Part shown: one piece after another, positions 8,150 to 16,551 of the stretch
Layout of the letters: every line of letters starts with the position of its first letter
How positions within the stretch are numbered: position 1 is the first letter of the stretch
Assembly (NCBI GenBank): GCA_902553315.1
Contig: CACDKN010000001.1
Location: forward strand, 372,001-436,000
Source: AG-339-G14 sp902553315
GTDB lineage: Bacteria; Pseudomonadota; Gammaproteobacteria; Magnimaribacterales; AG-339-G14
DNA: 64,000 bases
Direction: 5' to 3'
Notes under the pieces: generated by a model
Database searches by the model: none
What the model saw: only the letters and a program-made list of their open reading frames with translations
Told to the model about the DNA's origin: nothing
Made by a program: the position numbers and the translations under genes

Positions 8150-9097
8150 ATGACTAAAACTAATAAAATTTTTGAAATTCCAGAACATCTGTCTGGTCAG
8201 AGAATTGATTCTGCCTTATCAGAAATACTTGATGAAATATCAAGATCAAAGATTAAAACTTGCCTTCAAGATGGAAGAGTAACTGTTAATGAAGAAATCA
8301 TAAAAAAAATAAGTACTAAAGTTTTAGGTGGTGAGAGGGTTGAGATAATTTTTAAAGCCGAGGAATCAGTTGACTACATACCTCAAAATATAAAAATTTC
8401 TGTACTTGATGAGCAAGACGATTTCATAGTGCTGAATAAAAGCCCTGGATTAGTAGTCCACCCTGGAGCAGGAAATAAATCTAAAACTTTACTAAATGGA
8501 TTGCTTTATAAATACCCGGATTTAAAAAAATTGCCTCGAGGTGGAATCGTTCATAGGTTAGATAAAGACACTTCTGGTTTGATGGTAGTGGCAAAAAATG
8601 AAAGGGCTTTATTAGATCTTTCCAATCAAATTTCGAATAGAACTGTTTCAAGGATTTATGATGCATTCGTTGTAGGAAATCTAAAAAAGTCAGGAAAAAT
8701 AGATCTTGCGATTGGTAGACATCCTAACAATAGGCAAAAACAGGCCGTTCAGTCAAATGGCCGAGAGGCAATCACACATTATTCATTGAAGGAAAACTTT
8801 GGAAATTACTCACATCTAGAGTTAAAACTAGAAACTGGAAGGACCCATCAGATAAGAGTTCATTTAAGTCATACCGGATTTCCAATTATAGGTGACCCTC
8901 TGTATGGAAGAAAAAGAAGGTTTGCTAAGTCAACTAATAGTGAATTGAGAGAAATAATAGAGCTTTTCCCGAGGCAGGCTTTGCATGCTTCAAAGTTATC
9001 TTTTAAACATCCTAGTACTAAAAAACCTGTAAATTTTGTAAGTGAACTTCCAGAAGACATGAGAAGTCTGAAAGATAAGCTTGCGCAGCTTGCCTAA
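8150..9097 (+). CDS. rluD: 23S rRNA pseudouridine(1911/1915/1917) synthase
   Basis: RluD makes three pseudouridines in helix 69 of 23S rRNA. The 315-aa protein has an N-terminal S4 RNA-binding domain (GQRIDSALSEILDEISRSKIKTCL) and the catalytic motif HRLDKDTSGL, with the catalytic aspartate at residue 138. It also has the C-terminal GRTHQIRVHLSHTGFPIIGDPLYG typical of RluA/RluD enzymes. It is divergent from bamD, the classical neighbour, which favours RluD over RluA or RluC. The ATG at 8150 is 28 nt from the bamD start, so the two promoters must overlap. Confidence 0.92.
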   Translation: MTKTNKIFEIPEHLSGQRIDSALSEILDEISRSKIKTCLQDGRVTVNEEIIKKISTKVLGGERVEIIFKAEESVDYIPQNIKISVLDEQDDFIVLNKSPGLVVHPGAGNKSKTLLNGLLYKYPDLKKLPRGGIVHRLDKDTSGLMVVAKNERALLDLSNQISNRTVSRIYDAFVVGNLKKSGKIDLAIGRHPNNRQKQAVQSNGREAITHYSLKENFGNYSHLELKLETGRTHQIRVHLSHTGFPIIGDPLYGRKRRFAKSTNSELREIIELFPRQALHASKLSFKHPSTKKPVNFVSELPEDMRSLKDKLAQLA

Positions 9098-9100
9098 AAC

Positions 9101-9129
9101 TTGACTTGTTTTTTAGGGGTGTCAAAATT
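9101..9129 (+). promoter_or_regulatory. Weak candidate promoter for ilvBHC
   Basis: TTGACT at 9101-9106 is followed after 17 nt by AAAATT (9124-9129), ahead of ilvB. The -35 is good (5/6) but the -10 is poor (3/6). The 64-nt gap is too short for a leader-peptide attenuator of the enterobacterial ilv type. Confidence 0.3.
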
Positions 9130-9161
9130 CGCTCCCTCAGGAATAAAATCTAACAATTGCA

Positions 9162-10901
9162 ATGAGTAAAAACTTAATTAACGGAGGAGGAGCCCTGATA
9201 AGAGCTCTTGCTGATGAAAATATTGATCTAATTTTTGGTTATCCAGGCGGTGCCGCTTTACACATTTACGACGCAATTTATCAACAAAATGAAGTTCAAC
9301 ATATTCTGGTAAGACATGAACAAGCCGCAGTTCATGCTGCAGATGGTTATGCCAGGGCAACAGGAAAACCAGGAGTTGCTTTGGTTACTTCAGGTCCAGG
9401 GGCAACAAATGCAATTACTGGAATAGCAACCGCTTATATGGATTCAATTCCAGTTGTAGTTATATCTGGGCAAGTTGCCAGTCACTTGATTGGCTCCGAT
9501 GCATTTCAAGAAACCGACATGATGGGAATTTCGAGACCTATTGTTAAACATAGCTTTCTAGTGCAATCAGCTGAAGAAATACCAGTTGTTATAAAAAAAG
9601 CATTTCATATTGCTACTTCAGGTAGACCTGGGCCAGTAGTAATTGATGTACCTAAAAACATGACGGATCCAAATTACAAGTTTGATTATAAGTATCCTAA
9701 AGATTTAGTCATGAGATCGTTTCCAATTTTAGGAAAGGGAGATGATGAAAAAATTGCTGCTGCGATAGAATTATTTAGATCTTCAAAAAAACCAGTTATT
9801 TACTCCGGCGGCGGGACTATTCAAGCAGATGCCTCAAAAGAACTGACTGAATTTTCAAAATTAATTGGCTGTCCTGTTACCAATACGCTGATGGGGCTTG
9901 GAGCATTTCCAGGCAATGATGATCAATTTATCGGTATGTTAGGCATGCATGGTACTTATGAGGCAAACATGGTGATGTCTGAAGCTGACTTAATTTTTAA
10001 CGTTGGCGCAAGATTCGACGATCGTATAACAAACAATCCAAGTAAATTTGGCTTGGCAGCAAAGAAAATCCATATCGATTCAGATCCGTCTTCAATCGAT
10101 AAAATTATTGGAGTTGATCTAGCAATAGAAGGTGATGCTAAGTTGGTGATGCAACAATTAATAGAGCAAGTTAAAGCTAGTGGCTTCGATCAAGCCATTT
10201 ACAAAGATTGGTGGAGTAAAGTTGAAGCTTGGAGAAAGGCGCATGGTTTAAATCACAACATGCTTAATCTCAAAAATCAACAGGATATAATTCTGCCGCA
10301 GCAAGTTATCCAGTCTTTATACCAAACTACCAAAGGTGATGCTTATGTAACCTCTGACGTTGGTCAACATCAGATGTTTGCAGCCCAATATTATAAATTT
10401 AAAGACCCAAGAAAATGGATCAACTCAGGCGGTCTGGGAACTATGGGCTTTGGGCTTCCATCAGCTATGGGAGTTAAATTTGCATTTCCTGAAGCTGACG
10501 TTGCTTGCGTGACAGGGGAAGGAAGCATTCAAATGTGTATCCAAGAATTATCAACTTGTGGACAATATGGTCTTCCGATCAAGATCATTAATTTGAATAA
10601 CAGAGCTTTAGGAATGGTAAAGCAATGGCAGGATATGCAATATGGTGGAAGATATTCAAGTATCTCATACGAAGATTCTCTTCCAGATTTTGTGAAGCTT
10701 GCAGAATCCTTTGGACATGTTGGAATCAAAGTAGACAAGTTGTCAGAACTTAATGATGCTATGAAAGAAAGTTTTGCGATGAAAGATAAATTAGTATTTT
10801 TAGATGTTTTGGTAGATCCTGATGAGCATGTATATCCTATGCTTGAGGCCGGAGGGTCAATGTCTGAAATGCGTTTAAGTAAAAATAAAAAAACTTTTTA
10901 A
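9162..10901 (+). CDS. ilvB: Acetolactate synthase, large (catalytic) subunit
   Basis: This is the ThDP- and FAD-dependent enzyme making 2-acetolactate or 2-aceto-2-hydroxybutyrate, the first common step to valine, leucine and isoleucine. The 579-aa protein has the N-terminal ThDP domain with the catalytic glutamate in HEQAAVHAADGYARATGKPG, the SGPGATNAITGIATAYMDSIP segment, a central FAD domain, and the C-terminal ThDP/Mg motif GEGSIQMCIQELSTCGQYGLPIKIINLNN. It is followed by its regulatory subunit one base after its stop and then by ilvC, an operon dedicated to this pathway. Whether it should be named ilvI or ilvB cannot be decided here. Confidence 0.95.
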   Translation: MSKNLINGGGALIRALADENIDLIFGYPGGAALHIYDAIYQQNEVQHILVRHEQAAVHAADGYARATGKPGVALVTSGPGATNAITGIATAYMDSIPVVVISGQVASHLIGSDAFQETDMMGISRPIVKHSFLVQSAEEIPVVIKKAFHIATSGRPGPVVIDVPKNMTDPNYKFDYKYPKDLVMRSFPILGKGDDEKIAAAIELFRSSKKPVIYSGGGTIQADASKELTEFSKLIGCPVTNTLMGLGAFPGNDDQFIGMLGMHGTYEANMVMSEADLIFNVGARFDDRITNNPSKFGLAAKKIHIDSDPSSIDKIIGVDLAIEGDAKLVMQQLIEQVKASGFDQAIYKDWWSKVEAWRKAHGLNHNMLNLKNQQDIILPQQVIQSLYQTTKGDAYVTSDVGQHQMFAAQYYKFKDPRKWINSGGLGTMGFGLPSAMGVKFAFPEADVACVTGEGSIQMCIQELSTCGQYGLPIKIINLNNRALGMVKQWQDMQYGGRYSSISYEDSLPDFVKLAESFGHVGIKVDKLSELNDAMKESFAMKDKLVFLDVLVDPDEHVYPMLEAGGSMSEMRLSKNKKTF

Positions 10902-10902
10902 G

Positions 10903-11415
10903 ATGGCTAGTCAAATTTCTTTATTGATGGAAAACCAGCCAGGAGCTTTGTCTAGAGTGATAGGTCTATTCTCTCAAAGAGGCTATAACATCGACTCTTT
11001 GTCTGTAGCGCCAACTCAGGATCCAACTCTATCAAGACTTACAATGACTACCTCAGAATCTACTGAAGTGATTCAACAAATACTTAAACAGCTTTATAAG
11101 CTAATCGATGTTGTCATGGTTCAAGATTTAAAAGCAAGTGAATCCATATCTTTAGAAATGGCTTTAATAAAAGTTTTAAATAAATCTGAAGTGATCAGTA
11201 AAATAGAAAAGAATTATTCAAGTTTAGAATTTAATGAACTTGATAATAAAGATGAGAAAACAATCTTGAGATTGATAGGAGACACTGACAATCTAGAAAG
11301 CTTATTAGTTGAATTAGAAGACGACTTAATAGAGGTAACTAGAACAGGAGCTCTTGGAATGACGTTGGGAAATGTTTCTTTGGAAACTGAAGAAGAAACG
11401 AAAGTTATATATTGA
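10903..11415 (+). CDS. ilvH: Acetolactate synthase, small (regulatory) subunit
   Basis: This is the regulatory subunit that activates the large subunit and usually confers valine feedback inhibition. The 170-aa length and the N-terminal ACT domain (ISLLMENQPGALSRVIGLFSQRGYNIDSLSVAPT) are typical of the IlvH/IlvN long form with a C-terminal ALS-ss-C domain (MALIKV to the end). It lies between ilvB (1-nt gap) and ilvC (13-nt gap). The second half departs from familiar sequences more than the ACT domain does. Confidence 0.94.
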   Translation: MASQISLLMENQPGALSRVIGLFSQRGYNIDSLSVAPTQDPTLSRLTMTTSESTEVIQQILKQLYKLIDVVMVQDLKASESISLEMALIKVLNKSEVISKIEKNYSSLEFNELDNKDEKTILRLIGDTDNLESLLVELEDDLIEVTRTGALGMTLGNVSLETEEETKVIY

Positions 11416-11428
11416 AATAGGAGTAACA

Positions 11429-12460
11429 ATGGAAGTTTATTACGATAAAGATGCAAATCTTGAAGTTTTACAAAAAAAAGTAATCGCAGTCATTGGCTAT
11501 GGCTCACAAGGTCATGCTCATGCTAACAATTTGAAAGACTCGGGCTTTGAAGTCATCATCGGATTGCGAGAAGGCTCGTCTTCGGCTCTCAAAGCAGAAG
11601 AAGCGGGGTTTGAAGTTTTAAGCAATGCGGATGCTGCTCAAAAAGCTGACTTAGTAATGTTTTTAATTCCTGATGAATTTCAAGGTAAAACTTATATAGA
11701 AGAAATAGAGCCCAATTTGAAGCAAGGCGCGACTATAGCTTTTGCGCATGGATTCAATATACATTACAAACAAATCACTCCTAGATCAGATCTAGATGTA
11801 GTTATGATCGCTCCCAAAGGTCCTGGGCATACCGTAAGAGGTCAGTACAAAAGTGGCGCGGGCGTGCCATGTTTAATTGCCATCCAACAAGATGCTTCGG
11901 GTACCGCCTTGGAAAACTCAATTGCATACGCAAGTGCAATTGGCGGCGGTAGAGCGGGGATCATCAAAACCACGTTTAAAGACGAAACTGAAACCGATTT
12001 ATTTGGTGAACAAGCTGTGTTGTGTGGCGGCTTAACTTCTTTAATTAAAGCGGGATATGAAACGTTAACTGAAGCTGGGTATCCTCCAGAGTTAGCTTAT
12101 TTTGAGTGTGTGCACGAGGTAAAACTTATCGTAGATCTAATTTATGAGGGTGGACTAGCAAATATGCGTTATAGCATTTCCAACACTGCAGAATATGGAG
12201 ATTATACCTCCGGTCCTAAAGTCATAACCGATACTGCTAAAGAAGCTATGAAAAAAATTCTAGAAAGAGTTCAATCTGGTGATTTTGCTGATGAATTTGT
12301 ATCAGATGCTAGACAGAGTAACAGCCAAGCTGGCGGACCATTAATGGAAAAGTATCGAAAGGAGTCTCAAGAACATCCAATTGAAGAAGTCGGAGAGCAG
12401 TTGCGCGGGATGATGCCATGGATTTCAGAGAATAAATTGGTAGATAAATCTAAAAACTAA
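11429..12460 (+). CDS. ilvC: Ketol-acid reductoisomerase (NADP+), class I
   Basis: IlvC isomerises and reduces acetolactate to dihydroxy-isovalerate (or the isoleucine counterpart), using Mg and NADPH. From the ATG at 11429, preceded by AGGAG, the protein is 343 aa, the class I length. It begins MEVYYDKDANL, then the Rossmann loop VIGYGSQGHAHANNLKDSG and the phosphate-binding LREGSSS. Metal-ligand segments DLFGEQAVLCGG and FECVHEVKLIVDLIYEGG follow. An upstream in-frame extension from 11372 overlaps ilvH and lacks family similarity, so it was not used. The product feeds IlvD, encoded at 2.3 kb. Confidence 0.96.
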   Translation: MEVYYDKDANLEVLQKKVIAVIGYGSQGHAHANNLKDSGFEVIIGLREGSSSALKAEEAGFEVLSNADAAQKADLVMFLIPDEFQGKTYIEEIEPNLKQGATIAFAHGFNIHYKQITPRSDLDVVMIAPKGPGHTVRGQYKSGAGVPCLIAIQQDASGTALENSIAYASAIGGGRAGIIKTTFKDETETDLFGEQAVLCGGLTSLIKAGYETLTEAGYPPELAYFECVHEVKLIVDLIYEGGLANMRYSISNTAEYGDYTSGPKVITDTAKEAMKKILERVQSGDFADEFVSDARQSNSQAGGPLMEKYRKESQEHPIEEVGEQLRGMMPWISENKLVDKSKN

Positions 12461-12469
12461 TTTTTTTTT

Positions 12470-13348
12470 ATGATTTTTCTTGACGGCAGTCTTGGTCATG
12501 AGCTTTTAGAACGATCCAAAAAGAAATTTAAAGGCACTTGGTCAGCGCAATTTCTTTTAAAAGAAAGTCATTTAATTTCTGAAGTTTATGATGAGTACAT
12601 TGATGCTGGTTCTCAAGTTATCACAACTAATACTTATTCAACTATTCCAAGCTATCTTTCCAAAGATGGACTCGAAGATGAAATGGTCAATCTCATTAGG
12701 AAAGCTGGAGAAATTGCAAAAAATACTGCACTAAAATATGAAGGAAAAATTAAAGTAGCCGGTTCTATTCCTCCATTAGATGAAAGTTATCGACCCGATT
12801 TAGTTCATGATCTTGAGCAATCACTTGAGGTGTATGAAGTTTTAATTAAAGAATTAGATCCTTATGTGGATTTTTATTTGTGCGAAACAATTTCCTCAAT
12901 TCAAGAAACGAAAAATGTTCTGGAGTCCTTAAAGCGATTTAACTCTGGTAAACCAGTTTGGCTGTCGTGGTCATTAGAAGATTTTAACTCTAATAAGCTC
13001 AGAAGCGGCGAGGGAATAGAAGCTGCCTTTTTAGAAGCGGAGCAATACAATCCTGATGCATATTTATTTAATTGCACCGATCCGGATTCAATTTCAAAAG
13101 GATTGAATGAACTTCAAAAACTTACAGACAAAAAGATAGGAGCTTATCCAAATGTTTTTTCTGTGCCTTTAGGATGGACTCTAGATAATGAAATTAAAAA
13201 TCAAGTAAGAGATTTGAGTAAAGATGCTTTCGTTGAATACTGCATGGAGTGGAAGAAAATTGGGGCCTCAATTTTTGGCGGCTGCTGTGGTATTGGTCCA
13301 GACTTCATCAAGCCGATGACAGAAAAAATAAGAAATATTTCTAATTAA
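12470..13348 (+). CDS. Homocysteine S-methyltransferase family protein
   Basis: The 292-aa protein has the homocysteine-binding TIM-barrel fold of S-methyltransferases (MmuM-like or the N-terminal module of methionine synthase). It starts MIFLDGSLGHELL, keeps ITTNTYSTIPSYLSKDG, and has the zinc-ligand cysteines: one in FNCTDPD (about residue 204) and the pair in FGGCCGIGP (about residues 267-271). It likely moves a methyl group from S-methylmethionine or a similar donor to homocysteine, but the donor cannot be read from sequence. It follows ilvC by 9 nt and is probably the operon's last gene. The start lies in a T-rich stretch without a Shine-Dalgarno sequence. Confidence 0.82.
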   Translation: MIFLDGSLGHELLERSKKKFKGTWSAQFLLKESHLISEVYDEYIDAGSQVITTNTYSTIPSYLSKDGLEDEMVNLIRKAGEIAKNTALKYEGKIKVAGSIPPLDESYRPDLVHDLEQSLEVYEVLIKELDPYVDFYLCETISSIQETKNVLESLKRFNSGKPVWLSWSLEDFNSNKLRSGEGIEAAFLEAEQYNPDAYLFNCTDPDSISKGLNELQKLTDKKIGAYPNVFSVPLGWTLDNEIKNQVRDLSKDAFVEYCMEWKKIGASIFGGCCGIGPDFIKPMTEKIRNISN

Positions 13349-13378
13349 TTTCTTACCAAATTAAATTATTTCTTGTAG

Positions 13379-13384
13379 TATGAT
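13379..13384 (+). promoter_or_regulatory. Candidate -10 element for tRNA-Ile
   Basis: TATGAT at 13379-13384 is followed by a GC-rich stretch (CGTCCC) and lies 14 nt before the mature tRNA 5' end. No convincing -35 is seen. The GC-rich discriminator resembles that of stringently controlled stable-RNA promoters. Confidence 0.4.
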
Positions 13385-13398
13385 CGTCCCATTCAATT

Positions 13399-13476
<78 letters not shown>

Positions 13477-13535
13477 TTTTTCCTTAAAAAATAAGTATTT
13501 CAAGACATTTTCGTCAATCACTAATCTCAAGAAAA

Positions 13536-13577
13536 ATATACACAGTTATGCACAGTAGAATTTACTGTGTATAAAAT
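13536..13577 (+). repeat. Left-end repeat cluster of unit 1 with 19-bp palindrome overlapping hsdM promoter
   Basis: Two direct words (ATATACACAGT and TATGCACAGT) are followed by an inverted copy. CACAGTA-GAATT-TACTGTG (13551-13569) is a perfect palindrome with 7-nt arms. It runs straight into TATAAA (13570-13575), a candidate -10 element only 8 nt before the hsdM ATG. TTATGCACA (13546-13554) and TGTGTATAA (13566-13574) fit the DnaA-box pattern TTATNCACA in opposite orientations. A near-identical cluster starts unit 2 at 20068. It may be an operator, integrase arm sites, or iterons. Confidence 0.8.
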
Positions 13578-13582
13578 AAGGT

Positions 13583-15208
13583 ATGACTGATAAAGAAAAC
13601 GAAAATAATAAAAATAAGAAAGTAGAAAATAAGGATTCATCTAGAGAAAAAGATAAAGAAATAAATCTAGATGATTTCAAAGAAAAACTTTGGAAATCAG
13701 CAAACAAACTTCGTGACCAAATGGATGCCGCTGAATACAAACATATTGTCCTAGGTCTTATCTTTCTTAAATACATCTCAGACTCATTTAAAGAACAAAA
13801 AGAAAAAATTAAAGAAATGGTTACTGACCCTGACTCCGATTTTTTTATCAGTGACAACTTATCTGATATCAACAAAGAAATTCTAGAAGATAGAGATAAC
13901 TTCATTCAAGACAACGTCTTTTGGGTTCCAGAGTCTGCAAGATGGGAAACAGTCAGAGATCAAGCAAAGCAACCTGATATTGGTGCAATTATCGATCGTG
14001 CTATGGGAGATATAGAATCAGAAAATAAGTCACTTAAAGGAAAACTTGATAAACGCTTTGGAAGAACACAACTTGCTGAAGGAAGGTTAGGCGCACTGAT
14101 AGACCTTATTTCTACTATTGGTTTTTCAAGTAATCAGAAAGCAGTTGATGTTTTGGGAGAAGTATATGAATTTTTTCTTGGTAAGTTTGCTTCAGCAGAA
14201 GGGAAAAGAGGTGGGCAATATTACACCACCCAAAGCATAGTAAAAACCTTAGTAGCAGTCCTATCACCTACAAATGGAAGAGTTTATGATCCTTGTTGTG
14301 GTTCAGGTGGAATGTTTGTTCAAAGTGAAAGATTTATTGAGGCACATGGTGGAAAAAGAGATGATATTTCAATTTATGGTCAAGAAAGCAATCCTACTAC
14401 ATGGAGACTGGCATCAATGAATATGGCACTTAGAGGATATTCTGCTGATTTGGGTAAAGAGAATGGAAGCACATTTGCAAAAGATCAGCATCCCGATATT
14501 AAGTTTGATTACATATTGGCAAACCCTCCCTTCAATGATTCTGATTGGGAAGGTGAAAAATATAGAGAAGATGTTAGGTGGACATATGGAACTCCACCAA
14601 TTGGAAATGCTAACTACGCTTGGTTCCAGCACATTCTCTGGAAATTAAAATCTAATGGACAGGCAGGAGTAGTAATGGCAAATGGCACTTCATCTGCTAA
14701 TGATTCCGGAGAGGGAGATATTAGGAAAGCAATGATACTTGACGATACTATTGAGGTGATGGTGGCACTTCCATCTAATCTTTTTGCAAATGTAACCGTG
14801 CCTGCAACATTATGGTTTTTATCAAAAGACAAGACTACGAATGGTCGAGATAGAAAAAAAGAAACTCTTTTCATAGATGCAAGAAAACTTGGAACCATGG
14901 AAACAAGAGTTCTTAAAGTTCTATCTGATGAAGATATTAAAAAAATTCAGGACACAGTTTCTTCTTGGAGAACTGGAGACGGATATGAGGATGTTGAAGG
15001 TTATTGTAAAAGTTCAACCATTGAAGAGATTGAGAAAAATGGTTTTATTTTAACTCCTGGAAGATATGTTGGTATTGCAGATGAAGAAGATGATGGAGTT
15101 CCTTTTGAAGAAAAATTTACAAAATTTAGTAATAAATACAAACAACTCAAAATTGAATCACAGAAAATTGATGATGAAATAGATAAAATTTTGAAAACAA
15201 TTTTATGA
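13583..15208 (+). CDS. hsdM: Type I restriction-modification system, methyltransferase subunit
   Basis: HsdM is the N6-adenine methyltransferase subunit that, with HsdS, protects host DNA and, with HsdR, forms the restriction complex. The 541-aa protein has a charged lysine-rich N-terminus, the HsdM helical domain (KLWKSANKLRDQMDAAEYKHIVLGLIFLKYISD), SAM motif I DPCCGSGGMF near residues 236-245 and the catalytic NPPF at about 313. The ATG lies only 8 nt after a -10-like TATAAA, so the message could be leaderless. The next gene, hsdS, overlaps its stop by 4 nt. Confidence 0.95.
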   Translation: MTDKENENNKNKKVENKDSSREKDKEINLDDFKEKLWKSANKLRDQMDAAEYKHIVLGLIFLKYISDSFKEQKEKIKEMVTDPDSDFFISDNLSDINKEILEDRDNFIQDNVFWVPESARWETVRDQAKQPDIGAIIDRAMGDIESENKSLKGKLDKRFGRTQLAEGRLGALIDLISTIGFSSNQKAVDVLGEVYEFFLGKFASAEGKRGGQYYTTQSIVKTLVAVLSPTNGRVYDPCCGSGGMFVQSERFIEAHGGKRDDISIYGQESNPTTWRLASMNMALRGYSADLGKENGSTFAKDQHPDIKFDYILANPPFNDSDWEGEKYREDVRWTYGTPPIGNANYAWFQHILWKLKSNGQAGVVMANGTSSANDSGEGDIRKAMILDDTIEVMVALPSNLFANVTVPATLWFLSKDKTTNGRDRKKETLFIDARKLGTMETRVLKVLSDEDIKKIQDTVSSWRTGDGYEDVEGYCKSSTIEEIEKNGFILTPGRYVGIADEEDDGVPFEEKFTKFSNKYKQLKIESQKIDDEIDKILKTIL

Positions 15209-16551
15209 ATAGAAAAAACTGGAAACATCTATCTATAAATGAATGTGCTGATGTTATTGGTGGAGGCACTCCTTCAACTAAGAACTCAGATTACTGGGAT
15301 GGAAATATTTCATGGATATCACCAAAAGATTTATCAAATCACCAAGACAAATATATAACAAAGGGTGAAAGGTCTATTACCGAACTTGGTTTGGAAAAAA
15401 GTTCTGCAAAGTTATTGCCTGCAAATTCATTGCTTTTTTCTTCAAGAGCACCAATTGGTTACTTAGCAATTAATACTAAACCAGTGGCAACTAACCAAGG
15501 TTTTAAAAGTTTGATTCTAAAAGAAGAGTTTGATGTAGAGTTTTTTTATTATCTTTTTAAAGACAAGACAGAATACATAAAGAACCTTGCTTCTGGATCA
15601 ACGTTTCAAGAAGTTTCAGGATCGGTTGTGAAAAATCTTTCATTTTTAATACCTCCAAAGCAAGAGCAAAAAAGAATATCAAATATTCTTTCTAAACTAG
15701 ATAAAAAAATAGAACTCAATCTAAAAATGAATGAATCTCTTGAAGAGATTGCAAAGACACTATTCAAATCTTGGTTTATAGACTTTGATCCAGTAAGAGC
15801 AAAAGCAGAAGGAAGACCCACAGGATTGTCAAAAGAAATAAGTGATTTATTTCCTGATTCTTTTGAAGATTCTGAGTTGGATGAGATTCCAAGAGGATGG
15901 ACGGTAACACATCTTGATGACATTGCTGATTTTCAAAACGGTTATGCATTTTCAAGTAAGGAATATGAGTTTCCAACACAGGACTCCAAAGAAGTTTTTA
16001 GAATGGGTTATATCAAGATAGGTGGTGGTTTTAAAGAGGATAATACCCCCGTTTTTGTTCCAATATCATCTAAAGGAAATCAACAAAAATACGTGCTCTA
16101 CAAAGATGATTTGACAATTTCAATGACTGATGTGAAAAACAATATGCAGATTCTTGGTTGCTGTGCCCTTATAGAAGAAGATGAGAGATTTCTACTTAAT
16201 CAAAGAGTCGGAAGGATAAGGGTCAAAGAATGCGTTCATATTTGTCCATATTATTTATATATTTATATGAATGACCCCAAGAATATTGATTTACTTCGTT
16301 CTAGGTCAAACTCAGGTGTTCAAGTAAATCTTTCAACCTCAACAATAAAAGAAACAAACATCATTCTTCCAACAAAAAAGTTATCCCAATACTTTTCTGA
16401 CATAGTTAGACCCATTTATTCAAAAATATTTCATAACAATGTGGAATCAAAGAACCTTGAAGAAATTAGAGATATTTTTTTACCAAAATTAATTTCTGGT
16501 GAACTTCAGATTCCAGATGCAGAGAATCTGATTGAGGAGGCAGGCATCTAA
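15205..16551 (+). CDS. hsdS: Type I restriction-modification system, specificity subunit
   Basis: HsdS chooses the bipartite DNA target through two target-recognition domains. The 448-aa protein has TRD1 (from CADVIGGGTPSTKNSDYW, about residues 10-150), a central conserved helical spacer holding EIAKTLFKSWFIDFDPVRAKAEGRPTG (about 175-210), TRD2 starting DEIPRGWTV, and a C-terminal conserved region ending with LPKLISGEL. Both halves look intact, so the system should be functional. It overlaps hsdM by 4 nt (ATGA) and hsdR by 1 nt (TAATG). The target sequence cannot be predicted by reading. Confidence 0.94.
   Translation: MNRKNWKHLSINECADVIGGGTPSTKNSDYWDGNISWISPKDLSNHQDKYITKGERSITELGLEKSSAKLLPANSLLFSSRAPIGYLAINTKPVATNQGFKSLILKEEFDVEFFYYLFKDKTEYIKNLASGSTFQEVSGSVVKNLSFLIPPKQEQKRISNILSKLDKKIELNLKMNESLEEIAKTLFKSWFIDFDPVRAKAEGRPTGLSKEISDLFPDSFEDSELDEIPRGWTVTHLDDIADFQNGYAFSSKEYEFPTQDSKEVFRMGYIKIGGGFKEDNTPVFVPISSKGNQQKYVLYKDDLTISMTDVKNNMQILGCCALIEEDERFLLNQRVGRIRVKECVHICPYYLYIYMNDPKNIDLLRSRSNSGVQVNLSTSTIKETNIILPTKKLSQYFSDIVRPIYSKIFHNNVESKNLEEIRDIFLPKLISGELQIPDAENLIEEAGI

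Noticed and set aside
9098..9161. Leader-peptide attenuator upstream of ilvB
   Set aside because: The gap is only 64 nt, with no small ORF rich in branched-chain codons and no terminator hairpin.
11372..11428. Upstream extension of ilvC
   Set aside because: It overlaps ilvH and lacks similarity; the ATG at 11429 has a good Shine-Dalgarno sequence and the family N-terminus.
13536..13577. Chromosomal replication origin, suggested by DnaA-box-like words
   Set aside because: No dnaA, dnaN, gidA or other origin-linked genes are nearby, and the same cluster recurs at a second mobile unit, so it belongs to the elements.
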